NCBI RefSeq assembly: GCF_000234665.1
Contig: NC_018324.1
Span: 2,168,428-2,232,427 of the forward strand
From: Leishmania mexicana MHOM/GT/2001/U1103
Lineage: Eukaryota; Euglenozoa; Kinetoplastea; Trypanosomatida; Trypanosomatidae
Reading direction: 5' to 3'
Length of the DNA stretch: 64,000 bases
This document shows positions 42,080 to 51,764 of this stretch, in pieces; the first letter of the stretch is position 1, and each line of letters opens with the position of its first letter. Below the pieces are notes generated by a model that searched no databases, was not told the origin of the DNA, and worked only from the letters and a program-made list of their open reading frames with translations. A program made the position numbers and the translations under genes.

Positions 42080-42652
42080 TATTCCCTTTGCCATAGCACA
42101 CAAGTTGAACTCCGCTCTACCCCGCCCCCCCCCGACCTGCCACAGGCCCATGGCGCGGTGCCAAGCAGCCGAAGACACACGTGTGCTACAACAATGTGAT
42201 GACCTAGTCATCCAGGCATGGACTCTTTCAACCGCAGCCCACCCACCCGCTTCGCAGGCCGCCTCGCCGCTGTGCCCATCATGCCGGTTGCCACCCGCGA
42301 CGCATCCCCTCGAGGTGGCACTCCGGCTCCCCTGGCCAGTAGATGGTGTGAGGGCCCGGGGATGGGATACACGCTCGAGTGGCGTTGGTGCATCACCCAT
42401 CATGTGGATCGTGCAAACATCTTCACTGCCGCAGGTCGCGCTGGCGACCACGCCGTCCACGACCTGACCGCCGGCATCTGCAGCGATGCATCGGTCAGAC
42501 TTCCCCTACGTCGTAGGGACCTGATCTTGTCGCCCATCAGAAGTGGCGCGGCATTTGGCAGAGGGATAAGGGAAGGGGCTGCGTGGCTCCCCTCCCCTCC
42601 CCCCACACACACATAGAGAGAATGTGCAGGACACTGACGCCCTGGTGGAGTG
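42080..42652 (+). repeat. SIDER-like dispersed repeat, copy A
   Basis: About 573 bp nearly identical to the reverse complement of 60853-61428. Size, location in an inter-CDS region and lack of coding capacity resemble Leishmania short interspersed degenerate retroposons (SIDER). I could not confirm the 79-bp signature or a target-site duplication. Orientation shown is relative to copy B only. Confidence 0.6.
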
Positions 42653-42724
42653 TCTCTAATCACAAGGCCTATCCTTTTTCCACCATTTTAAAAGAGTTAA
42701 AGAGCAGCTTTGTTAGACTCCCTT

Positions 42725-42957
42725 CTTCGACAACTGATGAGGATCGCACTGGGAAGGAGAAATGGCCCAAGGGATCCAGAGAGTTGTAGTTTGACAGCTG
42801 CCACCGCCACCTGTACAGAATCGAAGAGCACATCGCGGTGACGCCAGATTCTCGATACATATTACTATGAAGCTCATCAGTGAAGCACTGCCTCCGCCCA
42901 TCTTGCGCTATGTGCGGAGCCGCAGAAGAGGGGGAGATACTGTGCATATCTGTTCTA
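42725..42957 (+). repeat. Diverged multi-block repeat R1
   Basis: Shares, in order, four short blocks with 43415-43740: CTTCGACAAC[T/C]GATGAGGAT (42725-42744), ATCCAGAGAGTTGTAGTTT (42774-42792), AGATTCTCGATAC (starting 42846) and TCTGTTCT (about 42950). Sequence between blocks is not conserved. Confidence 0.55.
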
Positions 42958-43414
42958 AAAAAAAGTGAGCAAGTAAAAAACTCGTCGTCTTTTGCTGCGT
43001 CCTCGCCGTGTATGTGCGGCGAAAGCCTCAGCACACACAGAAGTGCATATATACATATATCTTCGCTTTCCTGGTAATCACCCACGCGGAGAAGAGGGCA
43101 TGAGCTGACCCCCCTCCTCATCCCCCTTTCACGCTGGACGCCGTGTGAACCCCCCTCCCCCCTCCCCTCTCCCCTTTGTTGCGCAGTTCGCTTTCCGCGG
43201 TGCACCTGTTGCACCCCAAAGGAAGCACCGTTTTTCCACCACCACCGAGGAAGAGCAGCCGTGAGACGGCGTCACTGATCTCCCCTCCACATGCCATCAT
43301 CTAGCGCTGGCACTTTCCACCAAACCCGGACCACACTGTTCCAGCGAACGCACGCACACGGTCAGTCGTCGTCTCCACCGTACTTGCACTTTTTCGTGTT
43401 CGACCACTCTGTCT

Positions 43415-43740
43415 CTTCGACAACCGATGAGGATAGCACGAGAATTGAACGACTCGAGGAATCCAGAGAGTTGTAGTTTCTTGTAGAGGGCGACCCTACT
43501 CCGCAGTCGCGACGAGGACAAATGCCAAAGAACTCGGCAACGCCTACAAAGACAAACAAACGAGGCCAAGAAGGAGAGCAGCGCAGCAGCAGTGCGGGCA
43601 AGAGAAAGACTATCAGATTCTCGATACGTATTGCTACGAGGCTGTTCGATCATGCACACACGCCAGCACACAACGACGCTCACACACAAACGAGTGCGTG
43701 TGCGAGTGCGTGTGCTGGCGTGTCTGTTCTGTTGAATAGA
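43415..43740 (+). repeat. Diverged multi-block repeat R2
   Basis: Second copy of the four-block pattern: first block 43415-43434, second 43461-43479, third starting 43615, fourth about 43721-43728. The distance between blocks 2 and 3 is larger than in R1 because of an insertion of purine-rich sequence. Confidence 0.55.
43658..43723. other. Perfect 14-bp inverted repeat (stem-loop)
   Basis: ACACGCCAGCACAC at 43658-43671 pairs exactly with GTGTGCTGGCGTGT at 43710-43723 across a 38-nt spacer that is itself CA/GT-rich. It overlaps the right end of repeat R2. Confidence 0.6.
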
Positions 43741-44895
43741 ACAAGTAGGGTATCATCATGTTTTGCTTGCCGGCTGCTGCTCCAGTAAATCCATGCAGTC
43801 TGAAGAGTAACGGCACACACACACACACAAAAATGGTCTTGTCGTGACGCTGTGGAAAATGCGAGCTTTTCTTCTGGCGGTTGCCGTGGAGGTGAGTAGG
43901 CGCTGCACGTGAGAACAAAGGCACGGGGAATAGCCGTGTGTGTGTGTGGGTGAGGTGGGTGGGAGGGGCGTAAGAACTACACAGAAGGGTGACACGGGTG
44001 GCACCAAAGTGAGAGCGCCGTGCGCTACTTCATGTCGTGATTTCTAGAAGCTCCGCAGAGAAAGATGGGCAAGCTCTACATGTGGCAAACAGCACCGTTG
44101 CCCACGGAATGCACGTTCCCAGGGGGGGGGAGATGTCGTCTTCATGGTGCCACGCAGCAACATGGACTGGCAAAGTAGGCGATTCAGCAGTCTGCGCAGC
44201 AGATGCAACAAACAAGCCGCGCTCGAGGGCGCCTTGTTGATGCTGTTACGTAAATACTTCTTGTCGGTTCAGCAAACGTAAACGACACACGCGGATACGA
44301 GCACATGGATAGACGCGCAGGGACTCGCTCAAGGCCAGAGAGAGAGAGAGATGTGACTACCCTCCTACATGGGATGTTTTTTTTTGCCTTTGATCTGCCG
44401 AGTCACGTAAAGAGAAGGAAAGAGCGGCTGTGGCATTATGAGCAAGTGAGCACGCTCACACACCGGGGGAGGGAGAGAGGGAGGGAGGGAAGGAAGATGA
44501 GGGAGAACAAGAAAAACATATGCTTTTCGGCTGTTGTTCGTCTTGCCTTCGTTAGAGCGAACACGAAAACAGAGGAGAAGCGTTCCGGGTGAGGAAAGGT
44601 AGGAGAGGGTGCACGCGCACGTCGCACTCCTTCTGAAACGGAGACCAAAACAAACAAAACAGCAAAGAAGAATGCGAGGCGGCGGCAAACGACAACACAA
44701 ATGGCGACACAGAAAAAAAAACGCTGCTTTGCAATGCGTGGCTGCGGGTGGTGCTCTGCCGTACCTAAGAGACAGCTAAAAGAGCAGCAAAACCACACAC
44801 ATACACACATATATATATATATACTTGCTCTTACGTATATGCATCGCCTCATACTCGTGCACTGTGCACACATCACAGAGCGTACGCCATCCCGC

Positions 44896-47055
44896 CTAGT
44901 CTGAGCTGCCCTTGGTGCCAGTATCAGTGGCGCTCCCGCTACGAATATACGCCGAGAGCGCGTCAAGGAAGTCGTTCAGGTCAGCGGCACGCATGCACAA
45001 GTGATGCACATGCGAGGGTGTTATCAAGAAGTTGTACGAGGTTCTCTGTCGAGGTTGAGAAGCCTGCGAAGACGCCTCCTCCTCCAAGGCTGCGATGCAC
45101 AAGCGCACCTGCGTTGCTTGCATCCTGGAGAGTTGACGAATAGCCTTCTTCTTGTCATTGGCATCTGGTGCCGACGCGGAGAGTCCTTGACGCAGCCATT
45201 GCAGACCACACACGTCGTCTTCTGTGTCTTTCGAAGCGCGCGCGACAGCCGGTTGCAGCGCGGCGCGACGGCATTCATTCACCTCCATCAACCTATCGTG
45301 AACATTTTGCGGTGGAGTGGCGGCAGACGCCTCCATGCGACCATAGCTGTAGCCGGTCGCCTCTCTCAGAGGGGTCGCTTCGCCGGTGGCAGTTAGAGTA
45401 CCTGGTGCTTCGCCGGACTCGGACCCGAAGAAGAGCCCGCAAAGACGGATCAGATCGTCCAGCTCGATGTAGTCAAATCGGAGATGCGTCGTGAGACGCC
45501 CTGGTCGAAGCAGTGCCGGGTCGAGGCGCTCCGGGTGATCCGCTATCATCACCACAATCCGATCCGAGTCTTCCACTGCGCCGTCCAGGATATTCAACAA
45601 GGAGGAGAGGCTGGGCCTGTCCCCACCGTTTTCTTGACACAGAAGCGACGCTCTAAAACCAACCGCGTCTAACGTCGACGTCAGCGGCGGCACCCGTTCG
45701 ACTTTTCGGGTAACCATCTTCCCTGTCTCCAGCGCACTCGCTTGGGAGCTGCAGCCCTGCGACGTTGGCTTCGCAGCGACGAGCTCTTTGGCGCCGCCGC
45801 TCTCCGTGGTCGCCTGCTGCGAGCTTAGAGTCGTCAACCCGCGAGACTGGCGCACGCGCACCACGCGCCCGCTTGCGCGCGCCCGCACAAGGTCGTCGTT
45901 CGTGTTGACGTCCTCGATAAGGAAGATGACCTTCTTGCTGCTCAGCAGCGCCCATTCCTCCGTGCTGCTCGTCACCACAGACTCAAAGTAAAACATTTTT
46001 AAGAGCTGGTCGCCCCGCGTGAAGCTGGAGAGAGGGATGCGGACAATGTGGCGGTGGGTATGGTAGGCAAGAGCACGAACGAAGGAGCGCTTGCCTGTGC
46101 CGCGGGGACCGTACAGCAGAAACCCAAGCTTGTGAGGGAAGCCCTGAATCGCGAAGCGTCCCTTCTTCTCCGAGAAGCGCGCGAGCAGCGACTTGACGTG
46201 CTCGCGCTGTGGAAAGAACAAGGTATCCAGCGTTGGCCCGAGTGGAAGTGGCACGCTCTTCACCATGACATGTTGCGCTGTCACCGTGGGGCGATACATG
46301 CGCAGGTCGTAGTGTTCCTTGTCAGCATACCCGTTGGTGAAGTAGAAGTTCAACGCGTCCTCGACAAAGCGTCGCAGCACGGCGTCGGCCGCGGCGCCGC
46401 CGCCCGGGGAAGCATCCTTGCGAACGCGGAGAAAAACACTGCGGCGCGCTGCAGAATCGGTGTTCTTGGTCCGCGGCATCGAAATCCATGCACACACCTC
46501 CACCCCATCCTGATGCGTCGATGTCCAGAAGGGGTAGATGGGCAGCTTCACTGGCACCATCAAATTCTCCCGGAACAAAAATATCGGCCCTTCGCCATCG
46601 CCGTAGAGCTCTGCTTGACTGGGTTTGGAGTAGAGGGAGAGCAGGTTGATCATAAACGACTTGTTCCGCAGCTCAGCTACGGTGAGGGGTTTGTCTTGCC
46701 AGAGCTTCCGCGCCATGTACAACAGGAGTGCGGTGCACATGTGGTTCGCCGGCAGGTATGGAGTGTAGTAAGCCGATTCGATGGGATCGTGTAGCTTCCA
46801 GTAAACGTAGGCATGCTTCGTGGGAACGTCAGAGGAGTACCACAGCACGATTTCGCGGATCACTATGTAGCCAAAAACAATAACGGCCACCTTCACTTCA
46901 AATGGGAAAGGTGAGTAGTTGTTCAATCCATGGAGGGCCGTCGCCAAGGCATCAACATGACCCTCAAAGGCTCGCCACAGGGCTAGAAGGCGACTGCCTT
47001 CCAGCGACGTCCTCAGCGCCGTCGACGGGACGCCAGCGAGCGGCAGAGAGAACAT
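44896..47055 (-). CDS. BCS1-like AAA+ ATPase
   Basis: 719 residues from MFSLPLAGVP. A probable single membrane helix lies at residues ~54-73, followed by a BCS1-type middle region (~80-310) and one AAA module: Walker A GPRGTGKRS at 316-324, Walker B VIFLIEDVN at 376-384, and the sensor/arginine-finger stretch ADHPERLDPALLRPGRL further on. The last is the hallmark of the BCS1 branch, whose members translocate folded substrates such as the Rieske protein across the mitochondrial inner membrane. A Ser/Thr/Lys-rich insertion of about 65 residues separates Walker B from the sensor segment. BCS1-like proteins also occur at other membranes, so mitochondrial localisation is inferred. The frame is open to 47484, but a strong C-rich tract ending in CAG at 47126-47128 places the splice site after that extension. 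Confidence 0.8.
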   Translation of the reverse strand: MFSLPLAGVPSTALRTSLEGSRLLALWRAFEGHVDALATALHGLNNYSPFPFEVKVAVIVFGYIVIREIVLWYSSDVPTKHAYVYWKLHDPIESAYYTPYLPANHMCTALLLYMARKLWQDKPLTVAELRNKSFMINLLSLYSKPSQAELYGDGEGPIFLFRENLMVPVKLPIYPFWTSTHQDGVEVCAWISMPRTKNTDSAARRSVFLRVRKDASPGGGAAADAVLRRFVEDALNFYFTNGYADKEHYDLRMYRPTVTAQHVMVKSVPLPLGPTLDTLFFPQREHVKSLLARFSEKKGRFAIQGFPHKLGFLLYGPRGTGKRSFVRALAYHTHRHIVRIPLSSFTRGDQLLKMFYFESVVTSSTEEWALLSSKKVIFLIEDVNTNDDLVRARASGRVVRVRQSRGLTTLSSQQATTESGGAKELVAAKPTSQGCSSQASALETGKMVTRKVERVPPLTSTLDAVGFRASLLCQENGGDRPSLSSLLNILDGAVEDSDRIVVMIADHPERLDPALLRPGRLTTHLRFDYIELDDLIRLCGLFFGSESGEAPGTLTATGEATPLREATGYSYGRMEASAATPPQNVHDRLMEVNECRRAALQPAVARASKDTEDDVCGLQWLRQGLSASAPDANDKKKAIRQLSRMQATQVRLCIAALEEEASSQASQPRQRTSYNFLITPSHVHHLCMRAADLNDFLDALSAYIRSGSATDTGTKGSSD

Positions 47056-48592
47056 GCGGAAACGCCAAGCGCAATGCCGGTATACCTCGCGAGCCTTCGA
47101 CGATGGGACCGGAAAACGCACTGGGCTGAAGCGGGCAGGGATGGGGGGGCGAGGACAGAATAAAAAGGATAGGGGTTGGTGAGGGGAAGGTAGAAAACAG
47201 CACATATTCGAACAGGTTCCAGACATGGACGCAAGAACCCACACGGCTCTTACACCGGTCATGCTCGGGAAGACGAGAGGAGGACGGCGGCGCACACAAG
47301 GATGCCAGCGCCCCACACATCCACGGTAAGGGAGTTGGTGTAAGTGATGAGGGCCAGTACCTCCGCCTGCATCAACGCGCGCAGTACTCAGAAAGTCACC
47401 CACAGCGCTGTGGGACTGCACATTCCCATAGGGGGCACACGAAAGCCGCGCTGCCGTAGAGAACGGGCTGGCGGCGTGCGTCATACAGGGGAAGTGCGGC
47501 GTGCGACATACTGCAGAGTGGCATCATATATATATATTTCCGTTTTGCCTTTGCCGTTGCGATGAGGTGCGTAAAATTCCACAGTCGCCAAGTAGAAACG
47601 CGGCGAAAACCACGATGCGTAATCCACAGAGGCACACACGGAGAAGGTTACAAACAAAACCCGCTCAACGACGCTGCCGTCGACCTTCGGAGATGGAGAG
47701 GGGGGAGGGAGTCGAGTGCAGCACCACCAGGCACGTGGAAACACAAGGAGAGGGAAGGAAAGAGATACTTTACATGGCATTGCAGGTGGAAAGGAAGGAG
47801 AAGTGGTGCGGAGGAGATGCACAGACACATGCAACTTGGCGCGCGCTCAACTCACATGGTTTGCTGCACAGAAATCATGCACTACAACAAGGGCTGCTTC
47901 ACACACACACAAGCGCTCCCAGGCGTCCACATAACTTCGTGCTCCACCTATGCAGTACACGCGCGGTAGTTTCGAAGACACCATCGACAGCTCGACACCC
48001 CCTTCCTCCTCCTCAACCCTCTTTGCCGGCTCTGCGGTGACGCAGAGAGCGGAGGAAAAAAATGAAACAAAGGGAGGGGAGAGGGCGCACTGGCATGAGC
48101 TGCTCACTGTCACAGCATGTCTGACATGGTGGTGCCGAGCCGTACGCACACACACGCACATACACAGACATTCAGATAATTGCACCGTTACAGAGAGGAG
48201 GGGGGTGAAAAAGCACCACACCAAACCTTGAACAGGAAAGCACAGCGCCTCCCGCCTCCTCGTAAGAAATAACACAAACATCCGAGAGTACAGTGAGAAC
48301 TCACACGTAATATAGTGTACATTCCTGTGGCCGCGTGCACATCCCGCCATGGGAAGGGCGGGGGCGGCAAATAGAGAGCGAGAGAGTAACGGAATCCGCA
48401 CAAAAGGCGATGGCTCCGTATTCATGTTCCTTTAGCGAGATGGGTGTGAAAAAGCAGGGAGGGGCGGTACATCGTCGTCTGTGTGGTGCCCCTCTTGAAT
48501 ACGCGATCCATGCCTGACACCCTGCGTCTGCGCACAGTTGCTGGGTGGCACAAAGACATATACACAAGAAACAAAGGAACAGGTGAACAGTG
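47056..48592. other. Intergenic: 795-residue gene 3' UTR and AAA ATPase leader
   Basis: 1.5 kb without a gene. Includes a TA microsatellite at 47524-47538 and the splice signal described separately. Confidence 0.55.
47121..47155 (-). promoter_or_regulatory. Predicted spliced-leader acceptor for the AAA ATPase gene
   Basis: Minus sense: a C-rich tract ending in TTCAG (AG at 47126-47127), with a second AG at 47121-47122. Leader of about 70 nt; it excludes the upstream in-frame ATGs. Confidence 0.55.
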
Positions 48593-50980
48593 TTACATTT
48601 TGGCGATAGCAAGCATCACCATGGAGAACTGGGCGTAGTTCATGGTTCCGGCGTCACCGGGGTTCTCTGTCCATATCGAGGTGCCAGCCTTCACGCCGGC
48701 GGTACTCCGCATCACCTGCAGGAAGGGGAGCAAAAAGCGCTGCACTCGAGAGCGGTTGACAGGGACACCGCAGCTGTCAAGCGGGCAGATTAGCCGCAAC
48801 GGTAAGCGACGACGACTCTTCGGAGAGCCACCGGTCCACTCATGAAGCAAGACCTCCACCAAGGCAGACACAGGTAGGCTGTCCTGCTGTCGTACGGCGG
48901 CGCATAGCGCCTTGAAGAGCGGATACATGGCATCATCACTGACCTTTACGCCGGCGGCCTTCGCCTGCGCAGCGATGCATGGCACGACAGGCTCCGTTGA
49001 CCTCACTGCTTCCCCCGAAAAGAGCACCAGTGCTCTCTCGATACCCACTTTCGGATACGCCACAAGCGCCGTCGACGAGTCCGGCTGCGCCATCAGAGCG
49101 TTGGCCTGGGCGCCGTTCAGGGGAGCTGCCTCCACAGCGGCTGCCACCACAGCGGCCTCGTTTCCCACGGCACTCTCACCATCATCTGGAAAGGATAGCG
49201 TGTTGAGTGTAGACTTCGACTCCAGCGCGACCGCCGCCTTGCGGATCACGTCGAGGATCTCGCCACACCACACGGTGAAAGGAACGTTCCTGAAGGCCGC
49301 TTTGGAGGCGTCGATGGGCACAGTGACGTTCTCGGAGTTCTTGTCCCGAGGCGCGAACGTTTTGCCACCAAGCTCTTTCACCGCCACCGTCACCTTCCAC
49401 ACAATCCCGCTGCACCGCACAAAGAGCTCCACCGTCTCCATGAGCACCTGGCACACCAGGAAAAGCGCGCGCCGGTAGCGCAGCTGCGACTCCGTGCAGC
49501 CCTTGTCGATGTCAACGCAGCCATCTACGCCGTCCAGATTTTCTGCATCGCTGCCCTCGTAGAGCAGCTCGACGCACGGTGCGATGAGGTCGACAGGGTC
49601 CAGCTCTAGGAACACTGCGTGCACCCCGTGCGCCTCGGCACACACCAGTCCCTGCAGGATCCACCGGCGCAGTCGCTCAGCTCCCGGGTTGACATACACC
49701 ACGCCAAACGGCTTGACCCCTGCCTCGTCGGGCACCTCAGTCTTCGGCAAAAAGGAGGTGATCTCGTTGTCGGCAAAGAGGGTTGACACCTCCCGGTGTG
49801 AGGGGAGCAGCAGCAAGCGCGCGCACGGCGCAGCCTTCGACGTGAGTGAGAGGAGCGGGTGTGTGCTCTTGTGGGGATCGACAGAGCCACTCCACACGTC
49901 GCCGGTCTTCACAGGCGTCACCTGGAACTCAGCCAGATCAATCGCACCGTCACGCCACGCCCGCAAGATGGTAGGGGTACTCGTAACCAGATCGATACGC
50001 TTCCGTAGGCGGGGCCCTTCTCGCGTGTAGGAGTACATCCACGGATCCCTTTCCTGCACCACGCAAGGTCCCTGGGCAAAGGAGCCGGTCGCCGCCTCGG
50101 CTACATCTCCGTCCACCACATCCTTACTGATGATGCCTTCGAAGTCCACGCCAGTTTCCTCTGGACTGAAGCGCTTGAGTACGCAGGCCAAGCTCGTGCA
50201 GAGCTGCGATAGCGGCGAGGCAGCGCACACCTCACGCGCCACCGTCTCTGGCACCATTCTGTGCTTTGGCGCGGGTGTGGGGGTCGACGAGGAGGATGAG
50301 ACCTTGGAAAGTGGCGGGTCGCACGCGCGCGTGGCCGCCATGTTGGCGATCCACTCGTTGCGGTACTGAATGCCACGCTGTAGCTCCGCGTAGTAGGCGG
50401 CCGACGACGTTAGCACCCCTACCAGCATGTAGCTCGACGCGGAAGCCTTGTCGGCGTCCTGCATATCCTGCTGAGAGACAATTTTCCGGAAGACGAGACG
50501 GAAGAGCGCTTCAGGAACGTCGCTGCTGCATGCCTGATCGTTGGCTGCGACAGTGGGAAGCCGGTACACGACGAATGTATACTCCGGCAAAAGCGGGTGA
50601 TTATCCATGCTGCTTGGCGAGTCCATGGCACGCGCGAAAACCTGCTGGTACGAAGCGGCGATGCAGGCCCCCGAATCGCCGCAGCAGGGCGACGCTGCCA
50701 CGATCACGAGCTGCTCCTCTGAATCCACCACCATGCCGTACTGCAGCAGCTGTAGCTGCCGGGGCGACAAGGCACTGCGCAGAAGTGGATGGGTGGCGTA
50801 AATGCGGTGGAGCGGGTGACGGAAAGGAACGGCAAAATCCTCGACAATGAGCTCGAAGCGCAGATCCAGCCTCGCAATGTCGTGGAGAGCAACGTTTGCG
50901 TAGCCCGGCGTGGTGGCCTCCTCTTCCGGGACCCACGAGAAGGGGCTCAGCGGCACGATCGACTGCTGCACCGACTCCAT
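48593..50980 (-). CDS. Unrecognised 795-residue protein
   Basis: Begins MESVQQSIVPLSPFSW. The N-terminal ~250 residues look globular with aromatic and hydrophobic beta-strand-like segments (LRFELIVEDFAVPF, YTFVVYRLP, LFRLVFRKIV). The middle holds a long loop rich in Ser, Ala and Val, then a second ordered part with VYVNPGAERLRRWILQGLV and CQVLMETVELFVRCSGIVWKVTV. The C-terminal ~120 residues (ALFKALCAAVRQQDSLPV ... TMNYAQFSMVMLAIAKM) are helical. No membrane segment, no nucleotide-binding motif. I recognise no family. The start is decided by an acceptor 18 nt upstream, which removes the 40 codons of open frame before it. Confidence 0.7.
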   Translation of the reverse strand: MESVQQSIVPLSPFSWVPEEEATTPGYANVALHDIARLDLRFELIVEDFAVPFRHPLHRIYATHPLLRSALSPRQLQLLQYGMVVDSEEQLVIVAASPCCGDSGACIAASYQQVFARAMDSPSSMDNHPLLPEYTFVVYRLPTVAANDQACSSDVPEALFRLVFRKIVSQQDMQDADKASASSYMLVGVLTSSAAYYAELQRGIQYRNEWIANMAATRACDPPLSKVSSSSSTPTPAPKHRMVPETVAREVCAASPLSQLCTSLACVLKRFSPEETGVDFEGIISKDVVDGDVAEAATGSFAQGPCVVQERDPWMYSYTREGPRLRKRIDLVTSTPTILRAWRDGAIDLAEFQVTPVKTGDVWSGSVDPHKSTHPLLSLTSKAAPCARLLLLPSHREVSTLFADNEITSFLPKTEVPDEAGVKPFGVVYVNPGAERLRRWILQGLVCAEAHGVHAVFLELDPVDLIAPCVELLYEGSDAENLDGVDGCVDIDKGCTESQLRYRRALFLVCQVLMETVELFVRCSGIVWKVTVAVKELGGKTFAPRDKNSENVTVPIDASKAAFRNVPFTVWCGEILDVIRKAAVALESKSTLNTLSFPDDGESAVGNEAAVVAAAVEAAPLNGAQANALMAQPDSSTALVAYPKVGIERALVLFSGEAVRSTEPVVPCIAAQAKAAGVKVSDDAMYPLFKALCAAVRQQDSLPVSALVEVLLHEWTGGSPKSRRRLPLRLICPLDSCGVPVNRSRVQRFLLPFLQVMRSTAGVKAGTSIWTENPGDAGTMNYAQFSMVMLAIAKM

Positions 50981-51764
50981 TTCTTCCGTTTTTTTTTCTG
51001 GAGGGGAGGAGGGGGTGCTTATGAGTATCTCTGCACGCTGCACAGTCGGAGAAGCAGAACGCGTGGGTAGGCGAAAAACAGTGCGCCTGAGTGGAGACAA
51101 GAGAGGAGCGGTGGCTTAGCGGTTGACGGAGCGAGTACGGACACCTGCTTACCAAGCGAAAGCTGATGCGTTACCACAAGAGGAGTAGGGAAGGGAGAAC
51201 GAGAGGCGTGCAAGAAGAAAACTAGCAAAGGTGAGATTGCGCGCCATCCTCCTCGTTTGCCGAAAACGCATTCAAAACGCAGGCATTGCGCGGTCGATAG
51301 AGTGCTGACAGAGGCGGAATACCCGCATCGAAACGCGCAGCCGCCAAGGTGTACAATGTAGTTCGAGTGCTGGCGGGAGAGGGCGATGCAGAGATCAAGC
51401 GAGACGTATTCGGCTTCCTTGCTTCGTTCCCTCGAGAGGGGGAGAGAGTTTCGGACTTGCCCGCAAGACACCGCCGCAGCATGGATAGCGCGCGACGCAG
51501 CATTCAAGGACACCCTGGAGAGCCTCCCTCGATACATTTCCCTGCTCCTTTTGCCGATAAGTACACGCATACAGGAGGGCCGGAGGCGCAAGACGAGGAA
51601 CCGGTCCTCTAGCAACCAAACGTGCAACAACAATAACCAAAAAAAGGAAAAGAGTAGAGTCACCCTGCACGCACTATGAACACGTTTTCAGCTTTAAGCC
51701 GTTTCGTCGTCACATCTCCCGTGCTCCCTGCGTGCCTCTCTCAGTCTCTCGAGCAGTGCCGCAC
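50981..51764. other. Intergenic: RagC/D-like 3' UTR and 795-residue gene leader
   Basis: No gene seen. Contains only the splice signal described separately and unremarkable sequence. Confidence 0.6.
50998..51019 (-). promoter_or_regulatory. Predicted spliced-leader acceptor for the 795-residue gene
   Basis: Minus sense: about 18 nt of C/T ending in CAG (AG at 50998-50999), followed by nine As and then the ATG at 50980. The leader would be only 17 nt, half of it As. Confidence 0.65.

Larger units (their letters stand above)
41027..44895. other. Intergenic region with SIDER-like repeat and diverged repeat pair
   Basis: 3.9 kb between the AAA ATPase and the 520-residue gene. It holds the forward copy of a 0.57-kb repeat, two related multi-block segments, a long stem-loop, and CA/TA microsatellites (43812-43828, 44808-44822). 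A 131-codon minus frame at 41609-42004 lacks G/C-ending codon bias and is not called. Confidence 0.55.

Noticed and set aside
42733..42760. CTGATGAG string in repeat R1, the opening of a hammerhead ribozyme core
   Set aside because: No matching CGAAA segment or stem II closure follows, and the second copy (R2) has CCGATGAG, which breaks the core.
42725..42957. Box C/D snoRNA in R1 (TGATGA box)
   Set aside because: No suitable D box at snoRNA spacing and no terminal stem on either strand.
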